Positions 24,129-35,665 of a stretch of 64,000 bases of DNA are shown here, piece by piece. The DNA is taken from contig JAJTWR010000473.1 in NCBI GenBank assembly GCA_021613335.1, positions 1,000,001 through 1,064,000 of the forward strand. The letters are read 5' to 3'. The position numbers and the translations under genes are program-made. This stretch comes from Whitmania pigra. Its lineage: Eukaryota > Annelida > Clitellata > Hirudinida > Haemopidae. Within the stretch, counting starts at the first letter, position 1; each line of letters begins with the position of its first letter. The notes beneath the pieces are model-generated. The model saw only the letters and a list, made by a program, of their open reading frames with translations. It had not been told where the DNA came from and made no database searches.

Positions 24129-27100
24129 ATGCATCTCTTTAGAATTTGGAATTTCATTATTTTGTCAATATGTTTCCAACTATCTGCTTCACTTACGTTT
24201 TATTTCTTGCTGAATGATACAAAAATGCGATTATCAGACTTAAAACACGCAAATTTGTCGAGCGTGAACAAGATAGTAATCGATATGGTTTTTCCGTTTT
24301 ATGTCGCTGCTGTTGTCGACCCGCTTCTTTGGTGTGAGATGTTTAATCTACATTTAAAATAATTGTATTTTATTATTTTTGTAAGATCAACTAAAATTAA
24401 ATTTGACATTGATTTTGAAGTCATTCAGTAAGGTTTTGTTATTCAAATCATGAAATTATGATATTTTTAGTAAATATTCGGAGCGAATCTATGAAACCTG
24501 ATGTTTACTTAATGCATCACTGGATGGCTGATGAATCTCCTTTTTCCTGCCCTTTTGATTGGGACATAGGTTTTGAATGTGCACAACTAGCAAGGATGGT
24601 CTTAATAAGAGGAAATTACTTACAATTTGAATTTCAAATGATTAGACACTGTGAGGTTCCTTATAATATTTGCTGTTAATGTGCAATGATATGAGTTTAA
24701 TTATATTTAATTCAGATACCAATCTTGAAAAATATGTTGGTTGTTTCGAGACAGATATGTCAAAGCTTAGAATTTTTGATCATAGTATAGACGATTGCAT
24801 TAGTCGCTGCAAATCTTTTTTTTTCGCTATAAAACAGGTTTGGCTGTTTGTTTGTTTTCACTTTACCATACCTCATACTATTTAATACTTTCTTTTAAAA
24901 AGTTTTGAAGATATTTCAATAAAATGAAGAATTAATAAAAATATTAAATATCAAGGGAATGGCTTGCCTTTGTTTCAATGATACTCGGGATTTTAATCCA
25001 GTTCAACTACATTTATGCAGTACATTCTGCCAGGGTAAACGGCTCCAATTTTGTGGAGGCGAAAAATATGTTTCTGTCTATAGGACAAGTAACTACCAAT
25101 TACATTTGCGATAAATTAAAATATACTATGTACACGTAACATAAATACATTATGAAAATCATCGAATTTAATTCAAATTTTATAAATCACTTAATTTATG
25201 AATTGGTATTTACTTAGAACTTTGATTTATTTTTTAAGTAATTTTATTTGTGAAAATCTTCAAATTCTGTGAACAAAATTTTCAAACGTGCAGATGAGTC
25301 AATCTTTCAGGGTTATGACCCTTCCTGGGAATGCATCTATGATAATGAGAGTTGCCCCGAATGTCCACCGGGCAGAAGAGGACCTAGTTGTGAATTAAGA
25401 AGTAAACAGTTTATTTTTTTGATTATTGCTTGTTTATATTTATAAAGCTTCCAATAGGTTCATGATTTTTATTCCTATATTGTTTTAGTTGCTGTAATTT
25501 GTTTTAATGAAATATATTATACATTTATATAACTGTCGAGCAGGTTTGCCAAATGGGTCACGACAGTAATGACAGACAGTCGTAATGTGTCGTGTTCGAA
25601 ACCCAGCCTTCACTACCGCAAGTACCTTTAGGAAGGAGCGCTATATAAATGGTAACAAGAATCTTCTCTGAAGCTATGCATATGGCGCTATATAAGAGGA
25701 GAACATTATATTACAATTTAAAGTAAAAAATGTTTACATAAATTATCCTGCTAAATCTATTACAATTATTACATCTTGTAGACTGTCTCATAGATAACGG
25801 TGGATGTGGAGAACAAGATTGTCAAACATACATTTTCCAGTGTAGTGAATGTGGCTGTTCAACATGCGATATGTCTATAGCGGTTTGCGCTTGCAAGAGG
25901 GGTTTTTATATAAACGAATCTATGAATTGTTATGGTAATAATGATTTAGATTTTGTTCTCCTTAAACGCTAATTATAATTACATTGCTCAGTCGCTGATA
26001 CATCGAAATATTATGCATCTCCTGCCTTGGTTAAGTCAAGAAAATGTGACCATATTATGAATTAGGCAAAGTCTATGGAAAGTCATAAAACTAAAATTTT
26101 ATGTTTTAACAAATTCAACAAAGCCAGCCCATTGGCTAGTTAAATTAGATCATTATAATCTGTGTTTTTGATCAATTTTTATACGTTTAGATATTGACGA
26201 ATGTCAAAAGCATCCATGTGACGTGGGTATGTCTTGCGTTAACCTACCTGGAAAGTATTCATGTCAATTAGGTTATTACATGTCAGATGAAATAATTTAC
26301 TTTTAGGAGCTATTTGAAAATTTACTGATTTCGACTGACTTGAAATTTCAAAAGTTGACTTACATCATCTAATTGATTTTTTATCATGATAACTACTTCT
26401 ATTCTTGTTTACTTCTAATTAATTGACCACTTTTAAAATCACTCGATCTTTTTTTCAATTATACTGATTTTTACAGTTGTTATATTATTAAGTGTGTCAT
26501 GTTTTCCTATTCAGACTTCTGCTTTAACGTCACGTGTGGCAAGAATGAAATTTGTGTGGATCGGATTGAAAATTTCTTCTGTGACTGCGTTTCAGGCTAC
26601 CACAGATTTTATGAAACATGTGAAGGTGATGTTGCTATCAATTTGATCTCTGTACGGAAATTGGCATCTGGATATTAACAATTTTTACTATTTCATTATA
26701 ATTCAATTAACTCATAGTTAATTTATATGGCAACTTACGCATAGACCTAACACGAGCTGAGGAAGGACTTGGGATGGCGCAAAAGAAGTAAACATTACAT
26801 TAAACAGGAAAATCCAGACACAATAATTTAAAATTTAAAATAATAAATGTAAGACACATAGCAACCAGGAGATCTCTTCAAGTGAAGATCTGTTGTTCTA
26901 AACATAATATTTAAAGTTAATTTGTATCACACATTTGTTTGAAATTGTTTTTAATTGTTTTACCAAGGAAATTCGAGTATCATGATTAGCCTGATGAATT
27001 GGCGTCGAGGAGTTTTTATTGCAGTCTAAATTTAGTAAAAATATAGTATACATAGTAATAAAACCAATAACTAATTACTAGTCTCTAGTGTGTTATTTTT

Positions 27101-30100
27101 CATAATTATGGAATGAGATGATTAAAATCACCTCTATTAATGTTAAAATGTGAAATTCAAATTTTTATTAAACGATAATTATATTTTTACTGTTAAATTC
27201 ATTCATTCAAAACATTATGCAATTTTTGCCTTAGATACGTCAAACAAAAAATTAATAGGTGTATTGTACTATTTGTGCAAAAGTCTTGAAACTTAACTTT
27301 GCAATTCATAGTCACTGCGTCATCCCAACCACTTGTTATTTAAATTTAAAAATTCTATTCATGTTTATTATTCATTTTACGTACGTGTAGATATCGACGA
27401 ATGTCAAACACATCCTTGTGCTGGGAATATGTCTTGCGTTAATATACCTGGGTATTACTTATGCGAATGTCCAATAGGTTACCAATTGTCAAATCAAATC
27501 TATTGCTACGGTGAGATATTTTAAAATTTGCTGATTTCAATTGCTTAAATTTTTAAAAGGTTAAATTTTCAGAAATTATCTTAAAAATAACCACAAACGT
27601 GTAATTTTATTAATATATCTCAAATAAAACATCTGTAATTTATTTAATTAACCATTTTTAATTCACTCCATTTTTTTTATAAAAAACAGTGATTTGTGGG
27701 TTAAGGTTACATCACTATTGTATTACTTTTTAATACCGAGCGTGTCGCATTTTCTTAATCATTCAGATATTGACTTGTGCCTCAACGTTACGTGTGGCGA
27801 GAATGAAATTTGCTTGGATCTGGTTGCAAATTACTCGTGTGACTGCGATAAAGGCTATCACAGAACTGATGGCAGTGATACATGTGAAGGTAATATTGCT
27901 ATCAATGTAACTGTTGGGTGGAAATCAACTTCTGATATATAAACTAAAATTAAATTGAACTTAATCTTTTTTGAAGTTTCATTTTGGTAATAATATAGTT
28001 TACAGCAAAACAATTATTAAAGCATTATTTCATGCCACAACCAATGTTAATGCAAGAAATTGATGAAGATGATAATGAAGCTGTGGTACTACATCCACAG
28101 AAGCGATGTGTCAATCACTCACTATATTTAGTTGCAAATATGGATGCTTTGGAAACAATTTGGAAAGATTGACAATTCGCATCAGAAGTCCTATGATCGA
28201 GCAATGGGTAAAGTGCAGACGTTATGGAATTTAGTAAGAATTAAGTAGTGGCCCAAAAGCAAATGATGCTATGGAGAAAATTGCAGGTAAATCCTTTATC
28301 CAGCCAACTTGCACAAGAGGTGCAGTAAATAGCATGCTGGAAAGTGAGATATGAAAATCTGATTAGAGAAAGTGAATGATTGTCAAATAGCCTTTGGAAT
28401 TGCATACATTTTCCAGTGTAGTGACTGTAGCTGTTCAACATGCGATATGTCTATAGCGCTGTGCGTGTGCAAGAGGGGTTTTTATATAAACGAATCTATG
28501 AATTGTTATAGTAATAATTATTTAGATTTTTTTCTCCTTAAACGCTAAATATAATTACATTGCTCTGTCGCGGTTAAATCGAAACATTAGTGTTATTTTT
28601 CATAATTATGCAATGAAATGATTAAAATCACCTGCATTAATGTAAAAAATGTGAAATTCAATTAAAGAACATTACGATATTTTCAAGGTAACAATGATTT
28701 AACCAAAATAATTTTTTTTATTAAACGATAATTATATTTTCACTGGTAAATTCATTCGTTCAAAACATTATGCAATTCTTGCCTTAGATAAGACAAAAAA
28801 ATTAATGGGTGTATTGTACTATTTGTGCAAAAGTCTTGAAACTTAACATTGCAATTCATAGTCACTGCGTCATCCCAACCACTTGTTATTTAAATTTAAG
28901 TATTCTATTCTTGTTTATTATTCATTTTACGTACGTGTAGATATCGACGAATGTCAAACACATCCTTGTGCTGGGAATACGTCTTGCATTAATATACCTG
29001 GAAATTACTCATGCGAATGTCCAATAGGTTACCAATTGTCAAGTCTAATCTATTGCTACGGTGAGATATTTTAAAATTTGCTGATTTCAATTGACTTAAA
29101 ATTGTAAAAGTTTAAATTATCAGAAATTATCTTAAAAATAACCACAAACATGTAATTTTATTAATATATCTCAAATAAAACATCTGTAATTTATTTAATT
29201 AACCATTTTTAATTCACTCCATTTTTTTTATAAAAAACAGTGATTTGTGGGTTAAGGTTACATCACTATTGTATTACTTTTTAATACCGAGCGTGTCGCA
29301 TTTTCTTAATCATTCAGATATTGACTTGTGTCTCAAAGTTACGTGTGGCGAGAATGAAATTTGCGTGGATCTGATTGCAAATTACTCCTGTGATTGCGAT
29401 AAAGGCTACCACAGAACTGATGGCATTGACACATGTGAAGGTGATGTTGTTATCAATGTGACTATTGGGCGGAAATCAACTTCTGATATATAAACTAAAA
29501 TTAAATTGAACTTAATCTTTTTTGAAGTTTCATTTTGGTAATAATATAGTTTACAGCAAAACAATTCTTAAAACATTATTTCATGCCACAACCAATGTTA
29601 ATGCAAGAAATTGATGAAGATGATAATGAAGCTGTGGTACTACATCCACAGAAGCGATGTGTCAATCACTCACTATATTTAGTTGCAAATATGCATGCTT
29701 CGGAAACAATTTGGAAAGATTGACAATTCGCATCAGAAGTCCTATGATCGAGCAATGGGTAAAGTGCAGGCGTTATGGAATTTAGTAAAAATTAAGTAGT
29801 GGCCTAAAAGCAAATGATGCTATGGAGAAAATTGCAGGTAAATCCTTTATCCAGCCAACTTGCACAAGAGGTGCAGTAAATAGTGTGCTGGAAATAAAGG
29901 TGTGGAAATCTGATTAGAGAAAGTGAATGCATGTCAGTCAGCTTTGGGAATTGAAGCAATGACAATCTGACATGAACTATATGGCTGCATTTTTTTTAGT
30001 TATGGAACCAGAAGTGACAGCCATAACCAAGATTGAAAATAGAAAACAATTTCATTCCAAATATTATCATTTTATAAATTTTTAATTTCTAATTGATGTG

Positions 30101-32188
30101 AAATAAATATTTATAACATTAAATCATTTTGTCCACTGGTATTTGATGAAATAAATATGCCAAAAATTTGACAGAAAAAAGTTAGAAAATGGTTATGAAA
30201 TGCGTAACTATTTTTTTTTAGTTTAGTTGACAACTTTTTTAAAGTGGTTGTAACAAATAGTTTAGCAAAAATATTTTAGTTTGTAGTTTAGTTAAACAAG
30301 TTAAATAAATCAAAAATGTTTATTTTGTGCTCATCACTGTATAAATTATTGTAATAATATTGTATTTCAGCATTGAAAGGTAACAAGTTTTTAATAGAAC
30401 GTTTAGTTAATTACACTTGTCATTTGAGCAGACATCGATGAATGCACCAACATTCCCTGTGGAAACAAATCTTTTTGCGAAAACACGATAGCAAGTTTCA
30501 CGTGCAAATGCTTCTTAGGCTATTACGAAACAGTGGAACATAATTGCGCAGGTGAGATATCGATATAAATAGTATAATACTATAATACTGTATTATATTG
30601 TGATATTACGGATTTTGTTAATTTGAATTTTGTAGACGTGGATGAATGTAATGAGGTTTGGAGTTGCGACCAAGTGTCCACTGATTGCAACAACTTGGAA
30701 GGAGACTACGAATGCACCTGCAAAGAAGGTTTTATCAAAGGAGTAGGAAAGTCTCCCAAAAGCAAATGCCAAGGTTAATTTTGCAATGTTCTCTTCACTT
30801 TTTTAATGATTAAAAAAGATAAACTTGAATTAACAAGAAAAAAACGAAAATATCAAGAAAATTTAAATGCTCCCTAACAATTCATGCTAAAATCAAACTA
30901 ATAAAGACTGGAGTGATAATCAGAAAAGGAAAATTCTCGCTGATGGACACGCCAATAGGAAGTCTGAATTAAATGGTTGAAATTCAAGTAAATTACAGAA
31001 ATAGTCCAGAGCTGATAAGGAACTCTTTAAGTAGATTTTTGAAAACACATTTATTGATTACAAACACAAAACGTTTTTTTTCACGAATAATTTGGCAATA
31101 ATACATTTAATTCACATCCTCGAATCAAAAGACTTTGATGAATGTCTGCCATCAAGATGCCCCGATGGGATTCGGTGCGTCAACTCTATTGGTTCATATG
31201 ACTGCCTCTGTCCAAATGGAACTATTAAAAGAAAATATGCCAATTTGATACAATGCCAAGGTATATAATTATAAATAATAATTTTAAAGAGTTGAAATAA
31301 TAATTTTATTTACTGAGTACCATATCATTTTCAAGCTGCTTTAAATAAATATACAGTAGATAGGATACTTTTCAGATATCGACGAATGTGTTGTAGAAGG
31401 AGTTTGTGATGAAGCATCATCTTTTTGCCTTAACGCTTTTAGCTTCTACGTTTGTGTCTGTCGAGCAGGTTACGTGCCAGTCGACAATTTCACCTGCATT
31501 ATCGGTAGGAATGGTTTTTTTAATTTATTTGCTTTAGACTAAAGCCTTTAGTACACTCCTATCAATAAATAAAAGAATTGTACGTTTTATGCAAAATTCT
31601 CAAACATCAAATAACAGATTTTATAAAAAAAAATTAAATTTTTCGATGGGCAAAAGATAATATTAAATAATAGAAAAAAGAAACATAAATTTATATTACA
31701 TAACCTTTTGTACAAAAAAATAAATTTTTTTTATTATTGATTATTGACTTTTATTTTCCATCTTTTTTGGACACCAAAACATTTTTGGGATTTTTTACTA
31801 AGTTTGACAATAATACTTCCTGTATATATTGGGCAACATGACCTTATGGTTAATTACATAGATTGAACCAATTCCAAAAATCAAATTACATATTGGATAC
31901 CTAAAGTATTTTATATTACTGAAATGCAACATTGTAAGTTAATCAGCATTTGTGTCTGCAGACATCAAAGAGGAGGAAGATATGGAAACGCAGGATATGC
32001 TGACTACGAAATCCTTTGAAGAGGAATCACAGTCTCCTCTTTCGAGACGCCTTTCGTTACTTTTGGGTTTAATTGCTCTCTTCACAGTCATTGCAACATG
32101 TTTTTATTTCTCCTATTTGAACATTCGTCACTCTGAAGAAAGCTTAAAGTCTTCAGCATATTTGGCAGATTTAGGAAGTATCGATTAG
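24129..32188 (+). CDS. WSC/EGF-repeat transmembrane protein, gene 3 (16 exons, 746 aa)
   Basis: Exons: 24129-24333, 24471-24650, 24716-24837, 24956-25088, 25294-25401, 25782-25934, 26515-26625, 27391-27510, 27767-27889, 28941-29060, 29318-29440, 30432-30551, 30636-30773, 31132-31260, 31376-31504, 31962-32188 (2241 nt, open). Residues 1-21 signal peptide; 22-128 unknown domain; about 132-213 WSC (KYVGCF to LQFCGG); 214-249 WEC..CP.CP.GRRG; 250-300 Cys-rich module; 301-671 nine EGF modules; 672-746 stalk with TTKSFEEE, helix (about 703-725) and tail ending DLGSID. A tenth EGF exon (26191-26305) is decayed and must be skipped; all EGF exons are phase 1-1, so skipping keeps frame. Exon pairs 27391/27767 and 28941/29318 are a recent tandem duplication. 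Predicted surface protein; partner unknown. Confidence 0.8.
25533..25718 (+). mobile_element. tRNA-derived SINE in intron 5 of gene 3 (diverged)
   Basis: Contains a box B (GTGTTCGAAACCC), the downstream GCGCTATATAAATGGTAACAA and a terminal TATGGCGCTATATAA. The tRNA-like 5' part is more decayed than in the copy at 41573. The same insertion occupies the same intron of gene 4 (39225-39405) and is absent from genes 5, 6 and 7. Confidence 0.8.
26191..26305 (+). pseudogene. Decayed EGF exon within gene 3
   Basis: Starts with a good acceptor and DIDECQKHPC, but a deletion removed the residues that should follow YSC, including one cysteine. The final Cys-Tyr-Gly and GT donor have become TTTTAGG, giving an in-frame stop. 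The same decay appears at 39893, 51343 and 56957, while gene 5 keeps an intact version at 45421-45540. Confidence 0.8.
27990..28400 (+). mobile_element. hAT-like transposase fragment, first copy
   Basis: A frame with several stops reads KRCVNHSLYLVANMDALETIW, then YDRAMGKVQTLWN, a pattern like the RNase-H-like core of hAT transposases (R-C-x-x-H-x-L-x-L-V). No terminal repeats were seen. It is repeated at 29545-29990 as part of the 1.5-kb tandem unit. Confidence 0.5.
28405..28509 (+). pseudogene. Truncated copy of the Cys-rich exon 6
   Basis: Matches the 3' two thirds of gene 3 exon 6 (CSTCDMSIA, CVCKRGFYINESMNCY) but lacks the acceptor and first cysteines, being fused directly to the transposase fragment. 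It sits in an intron of gene 3 and is presumably spliced out. Confidence 0.75.
28587..29960 (+). repeat. Second unit of an internal tandem duplication in gene 3
   Basis: Aligns with about 27090-28400. Both units hold two EGF exons, identical intron landmarks (GTGTATTGTACTATTTGTGC; CATTTTCTTAATCATTCAG) and the same hAT-like fragment. The event added two EGF modules to gene 3 in one step. Confidence 0.85.
29545..29990 (+). mobile_element. hAT-like transposase fragment, second copy
   Basis: Near-identical to 27990-28400, with the same internal stops, so it was already dead when duplicated. Confidence 0.5.
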
Positions 32189-33685
32189 TTGATAATTGTT
32201 TTATTGTTTTTGGGTCGTTTTGTCGAAAAGTTGTCTAATCGTCTAATTTATTTATTAAGGAATAATAAATGTATTCCATATAAACCGTGGAGCTTTAAAC
32301 TTTCACTCTATGCTGGCCAATATTATTTATTTTATAATTTTATTGTCAAAGACAGCTTTATGTTTAATTTCGGCATTTGAAAGACAAGATTATTTAATTG
32401 ATAACGACAGACTTAGACGGATAAGTTGGTGATCCTATTAATAAAATATATTTATATATGATTTGAGGAATCGCATAAAACAGTTACAGTTCCAGGAGTA
32501 ACAAAATAAATGCTCTATAAAGAAACTAACTTCAAAATTTATTAGAGTTTTTTAAATGCATTTAAAATTTATTAGAGTTAAAATGTAATTTATTTTCCAT
32601 GTAATTACATTTGCTATGACTTTACAATTTGATTGACTTTATTATAAGTTTTTATCACAACAATAATTATAGAGATGTTTGCTGTTTGTTTGCGGAAAAT
32701 TTCTGTCGTTATTTGTTGAAATTCTTAGCAATAATATTGAAATAATAAATATAAAAAAAAAATTCACGGAATTATCTCATTTAAATTACACAATGAGCAA
32801 AATTGGTCTTTGTTTGTTTGATTTTCAATAATATGTAGGGATAAATTAATTTAGGGACAAGTTATATATATAAAGTTACATTAAACTGTATAGTTACACT
32901 AGTTAGTAAGTTTCCAAGACTTCAAATGACCCAGTAAATCATGTTTTATTTTTTTCTTACGTGACATGCATCTTTTTTTTAAATCATTATTTTGTCAGCA
33001 TTTTTATAACTAACATCCTCAGTTATGTGCTATTTAGCAAGAGATGCCAGAGAAGGGGTACAATCACGTACATCATGTGGACCGGTTTTAGCCGGCATCC
33101 TTGAAAATGTTACTGGGAATAGCTCTGAATTAGAGTAATTGAGTGTAATGTACTGTAACATTATGAGTTGAGTTTTTGAGTCTAAAATTTTTGAAGACGT
33201 CAAAGAGAAGGAAGAGATGAAAACGCAGGATTGCTAACTACGAAATCTTTTGAAGAGCAATCAAAGCTTTCTTTTCAACCCACCCTGATATCATTTTGAT
33301 TGTATTGTCTTCTTAGCAGTCTTTTCAGCATGTTTATACGTTAACTGTTTGAAGTTTAGGCTCTGTAATCAAAGTTTTACATTTTCAGCAGATTCGTCCT
33401 TGTCGGATTTTCATTGTATCAAGTAATTGGTATTTGCTTCACATTTTTTGTTAAATAATTTTTAAAAACATCTGAAGCAATTATTAAATGAATTTTAAAC
33501 AGGAAAAAGCATTTGCTATGATATCAAAATAAAACTTAATCAAAACTATCAATTATTTGATTTAGGTTTTAAAGCCAAGTTTTCACAGATTTATATTTGT
33601 CGTAAACAGAATTATTATATAATTATGAAACAGAAAAATAATGAATATACTTATGTAAATAATTAATTATAACTATTAAAAATAT
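31316..33685 (+). repeat. Right arm of the inverted repeat
   Basis: Pairs with 21432-23722 in inverse orientation. It includes the last two exons of gene 3 and about 1.5 kb of 3' flank; after the LTR element the homology resumes at 35559 for about 50 bp. Its intron between 31540 and 31860 contains about 250 bp missing from the left arm but present in gene 7 (61770-62030). Confidence 0.9.
32264..32269 (+). terminator. Candidate poly(A) signal of gene 3
   Basis: AATAAA 76 bp after the stop codon, in the conserved context GGAATAATAAATGTATTCC. Equivalent hexamers follow gene 4 (41249-41254), gene 6 (52732-52737) and gene 7 (62485-62490). Confidence 0.5.
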
Positions 33686-33993
33686 TGAAATAACCCGGGG
33701 GTCCGCAAATAAGTAAGTTAACTAATAAGTTTATTAGAGCAGGTATTCAGTTAACGGAACTGAATAATAAAAGTTAAGCGTTTAAGGATTGAGGTACTTA
33801 AGGATGCAAATGGATATTTGGGCTTCCAAGTCGTCTTGATTCTCGTTGTTTGTCAGGTGATTATCGAGAATGCTTTTCTGTAGCCAAAATAGATCCCACG
33901 TGCCCGAAAAAGATGCCAAATATAATTAAGTATAAATTTAATTATATTAGCAATATAAACTTAATTAATTTCCAAAAATCTAAGTTTACAACA
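33686..33993 (-). repeat. 3' LTR of the SAP-gag element
   Basis: 308 bp, ends TG...CA; differs from the other LTR by a C/T change near 33972. Confidence 0.9.
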
Positions 33994-34430
33994 TTACACC
34001 CTCCTTAAATCTGTTCGTCCCGAACAGACTGTTGCTCCCCGTGGTACTTCGCCAGTCGGCGAATGTTTGCCACCTTCATTTTTACTCTCGGGACACAATC
34101 TCTAACATGGTGCCCATGTACCACCATTGTTTCAAGGCGAGCCCGTCCTCCTCTCGCATCTCTACTAAAACGCTTGCTGAAAAAGATCAGCAAACAAACA
34201 ACAATGCTAAAGGCTCGCCCCAAGTCTCCGACGACTACCGAAGGCCAGAAAGCCCGCCCTGGCTGAGACCTCCACAAATGAACTCCTCAGACATCGATTC
34301 AACCTTATCAACCACGTACTCATGACCGCCGAGTACCTCACCGCCAACATCTCCACTCTTAGTTACAATGACATCCGCAGCTCCAACCTCCACGACATCT
34401 ACCACTGTATCGAATTCGGCCACCTCCAAC

Positions 34431-35216
34431 TCAAATCGCTCGCCACTGCCCTCCGAGTCCAGTTGATTCCTCAACGCGAGGAGGCTCCACTCTGGTCTTT
34501 ACCAAAGGCCCTCCTTCAATTATTTTCTTGGTTTTCTCCACAACCGACACCAACGAGGCAATCGTGCATGGAACTGGCTCATTGGACACTGGCGCGAATT
34601 CTTTGGAGTTTGCGAAACTCTCCCTCAGCTCACCGTTGTCCTTATTCTCAACATTGCCCATCTTTATGGGGAACTCCACTATTGGACTGTCCCTTTCAAC
34701 TACCAAACTGCCCTCACTTATCTCAGCAAAGGTCTCCTCAGCACCGTTTTCCTCACCCAGCTCTTCACTCAGCTCCTTTCCCGATTCCTCACTGCATGGA
34801 AGCAACACTTTGCTTTCTCCCAAAGTTCTTCCATCCACAATTTTATCGGTCTCATTCTCAACCGAAACCAGTGGGGCAATCGGGTGCACTGCTGATGCTT
34901 CAGCTGGCATGATGCTTTTGGTGCTTGTTGGAGTCTCCTTCGGTTGGTAGCTAGTGGCAGCCTTGTCGGAGGAAACCTCAGTTACCTTTTTCGTGACACC
35001 AGTTTCAAAGCTTTTCAATACATCGGATAATTCATCCCTTAAGATTTTGAAAAACGGATTAATAAACAAATAGAGCTCTGGATCTTGCCCTTGTTCTATT
35101 ATCCACAATTGCAGGCGATCCTGCAATTCTTCCCTGGACCCTTTCGAATCCATTTGCCTGAACTTAAGCTCACGTCTCATTTCACCAACAGTTAAATCTT
35201 CTAAGACCTTGCTCAT
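34431..35216 (-). CDS. Gag-like protein with N-terminal SAP domain (261 aa)
   Basis: Residues 1-37 form a SAP-like helix pair (LEDLTVGEMRRELKFRQ, then GSREELQDRLQ). SAP domains bind nucleic acid in other proteins. The rest (about 60-261) is acidic and low in complexity, rich in Glu, Ser and Val, with no capsid or CCHC zinc knuckle visible. The start lies 34 bp downstream of the 5' LTR on the minus strand, right for the first frame of an LTR element. The C-terminus may be truncated by the internal deletion that removed pol. Overlapping plus-strand frames (34322-34950) are shadows. Confidence 0.65.
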   Translation of the reverse strand: MSKVLEDLTVGEMRRELKFRQMDSKGSREELQDRLQLWIIEQGQDPELYLFINPFFKILRDELSDVLKSFETGVTKKVTEVSSDKAATSYQPKETPTSTKSIMPAEASAVHPIAPLVSVENETDKIVDGRTLGESKVLLPCSEESGKELSEELGEENGAEETFAEISEGSLVVERDSPIVEFPIKMGNVENKDNGELRESFANSKEFAPVSNEPVPCTIASLVSVVEKTKKIIEGGPLVKTRVEPPRVEESTGLGGQWRAI

Positions 35217-35250
35217 GACCTACTTTTTGGGATCCCCCTCCTGACACCAA

Positions 35251-35558
35251 TGAAATAACCCGGGGGTCCGCAAATAAGTAAGTTAACTAATAAGTTTATT
35301 AGAGCAGGTATTCAGTTAACGGAACTGAATAATAAAAGTTAAGCGTTTAAGGATTGAGGTACTTAAGGATGCAAATGGATATTTGGGCTTCCAAGTCGTC
35401 TTGATTCTCGTTGTTTGTCAGGTGATTATCGAGAATGCTTTTCTGTAGCCAAAATAGATCCCACGTGCCCGAAAAAGATGCCAAATATAATTAAGTATAA
35501 ATTTAATTATATTAGCAATATAAACTTAATTAATTTCTAAAAATCTAAGTTTACAACA
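35251..35558 (-). repeat. 5' LTR of the SAP-gag element
   Basis: 308 bp, nearly identical partner of 33686-33993; the primer-binding-like sequence adjoins its inner edge at about 35230-35250. Confidence 0.9.
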
Positions 35559-35562
35559 ATAT

Positions 35563-35665
35563 CTAGACTGTACTTTATATATTCCTTACTTATGGTCTCC
35601 CAGTTGTCATTTGCATTGAAGACGCAATAAAGCATATCTTATTTATTTCATTTAAGATCTTGTCA
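35563..35665 (+). pseudogene. Relic promoter/leader of a gene 5-type family member
   Basis: TTTATATATTCCTTACTTATGG, GACGCAA and TTATTTATTTCATTTAAGAT match 43533-43622, the leader of gene 5, in the same order and spacing. No signal peptide exon follows. It suggests that a gene once stood here, between genes 3 and 4, and was deleted. Confidence 0.55.

Larger units (their letters stand above)
33686..35558 (-). mobile_element. Young LTR retrotransposon with SAP-domain gag, no pol
   Basis: Two 308-bp LTRs (33686-33993, 35251-35558) start TG and end CA and differ at one position that I could find. A 4-bp target duplication ATAT flanks the element (33682-33685, 35559-35562). Read on the minus strand, the 5' LTR is followed at once by a primer-binding-like TTGGTGTCAGGAGG, then gag, then a purine run AAGGAGGG just before the 3' LTR. 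The internal part is only about 1.26 kb, so pol is missing and movement would need another element's enzymes. It interrupts the right inverted repeat arm. Confidence 0.92.

Noticed and set aside
34322..34950. Plus-strand frames of 196 and 140 codons over the LTR element
   Set aside because: Antisense shadows of the acidic, low-complexity gag frame on the minus strand.
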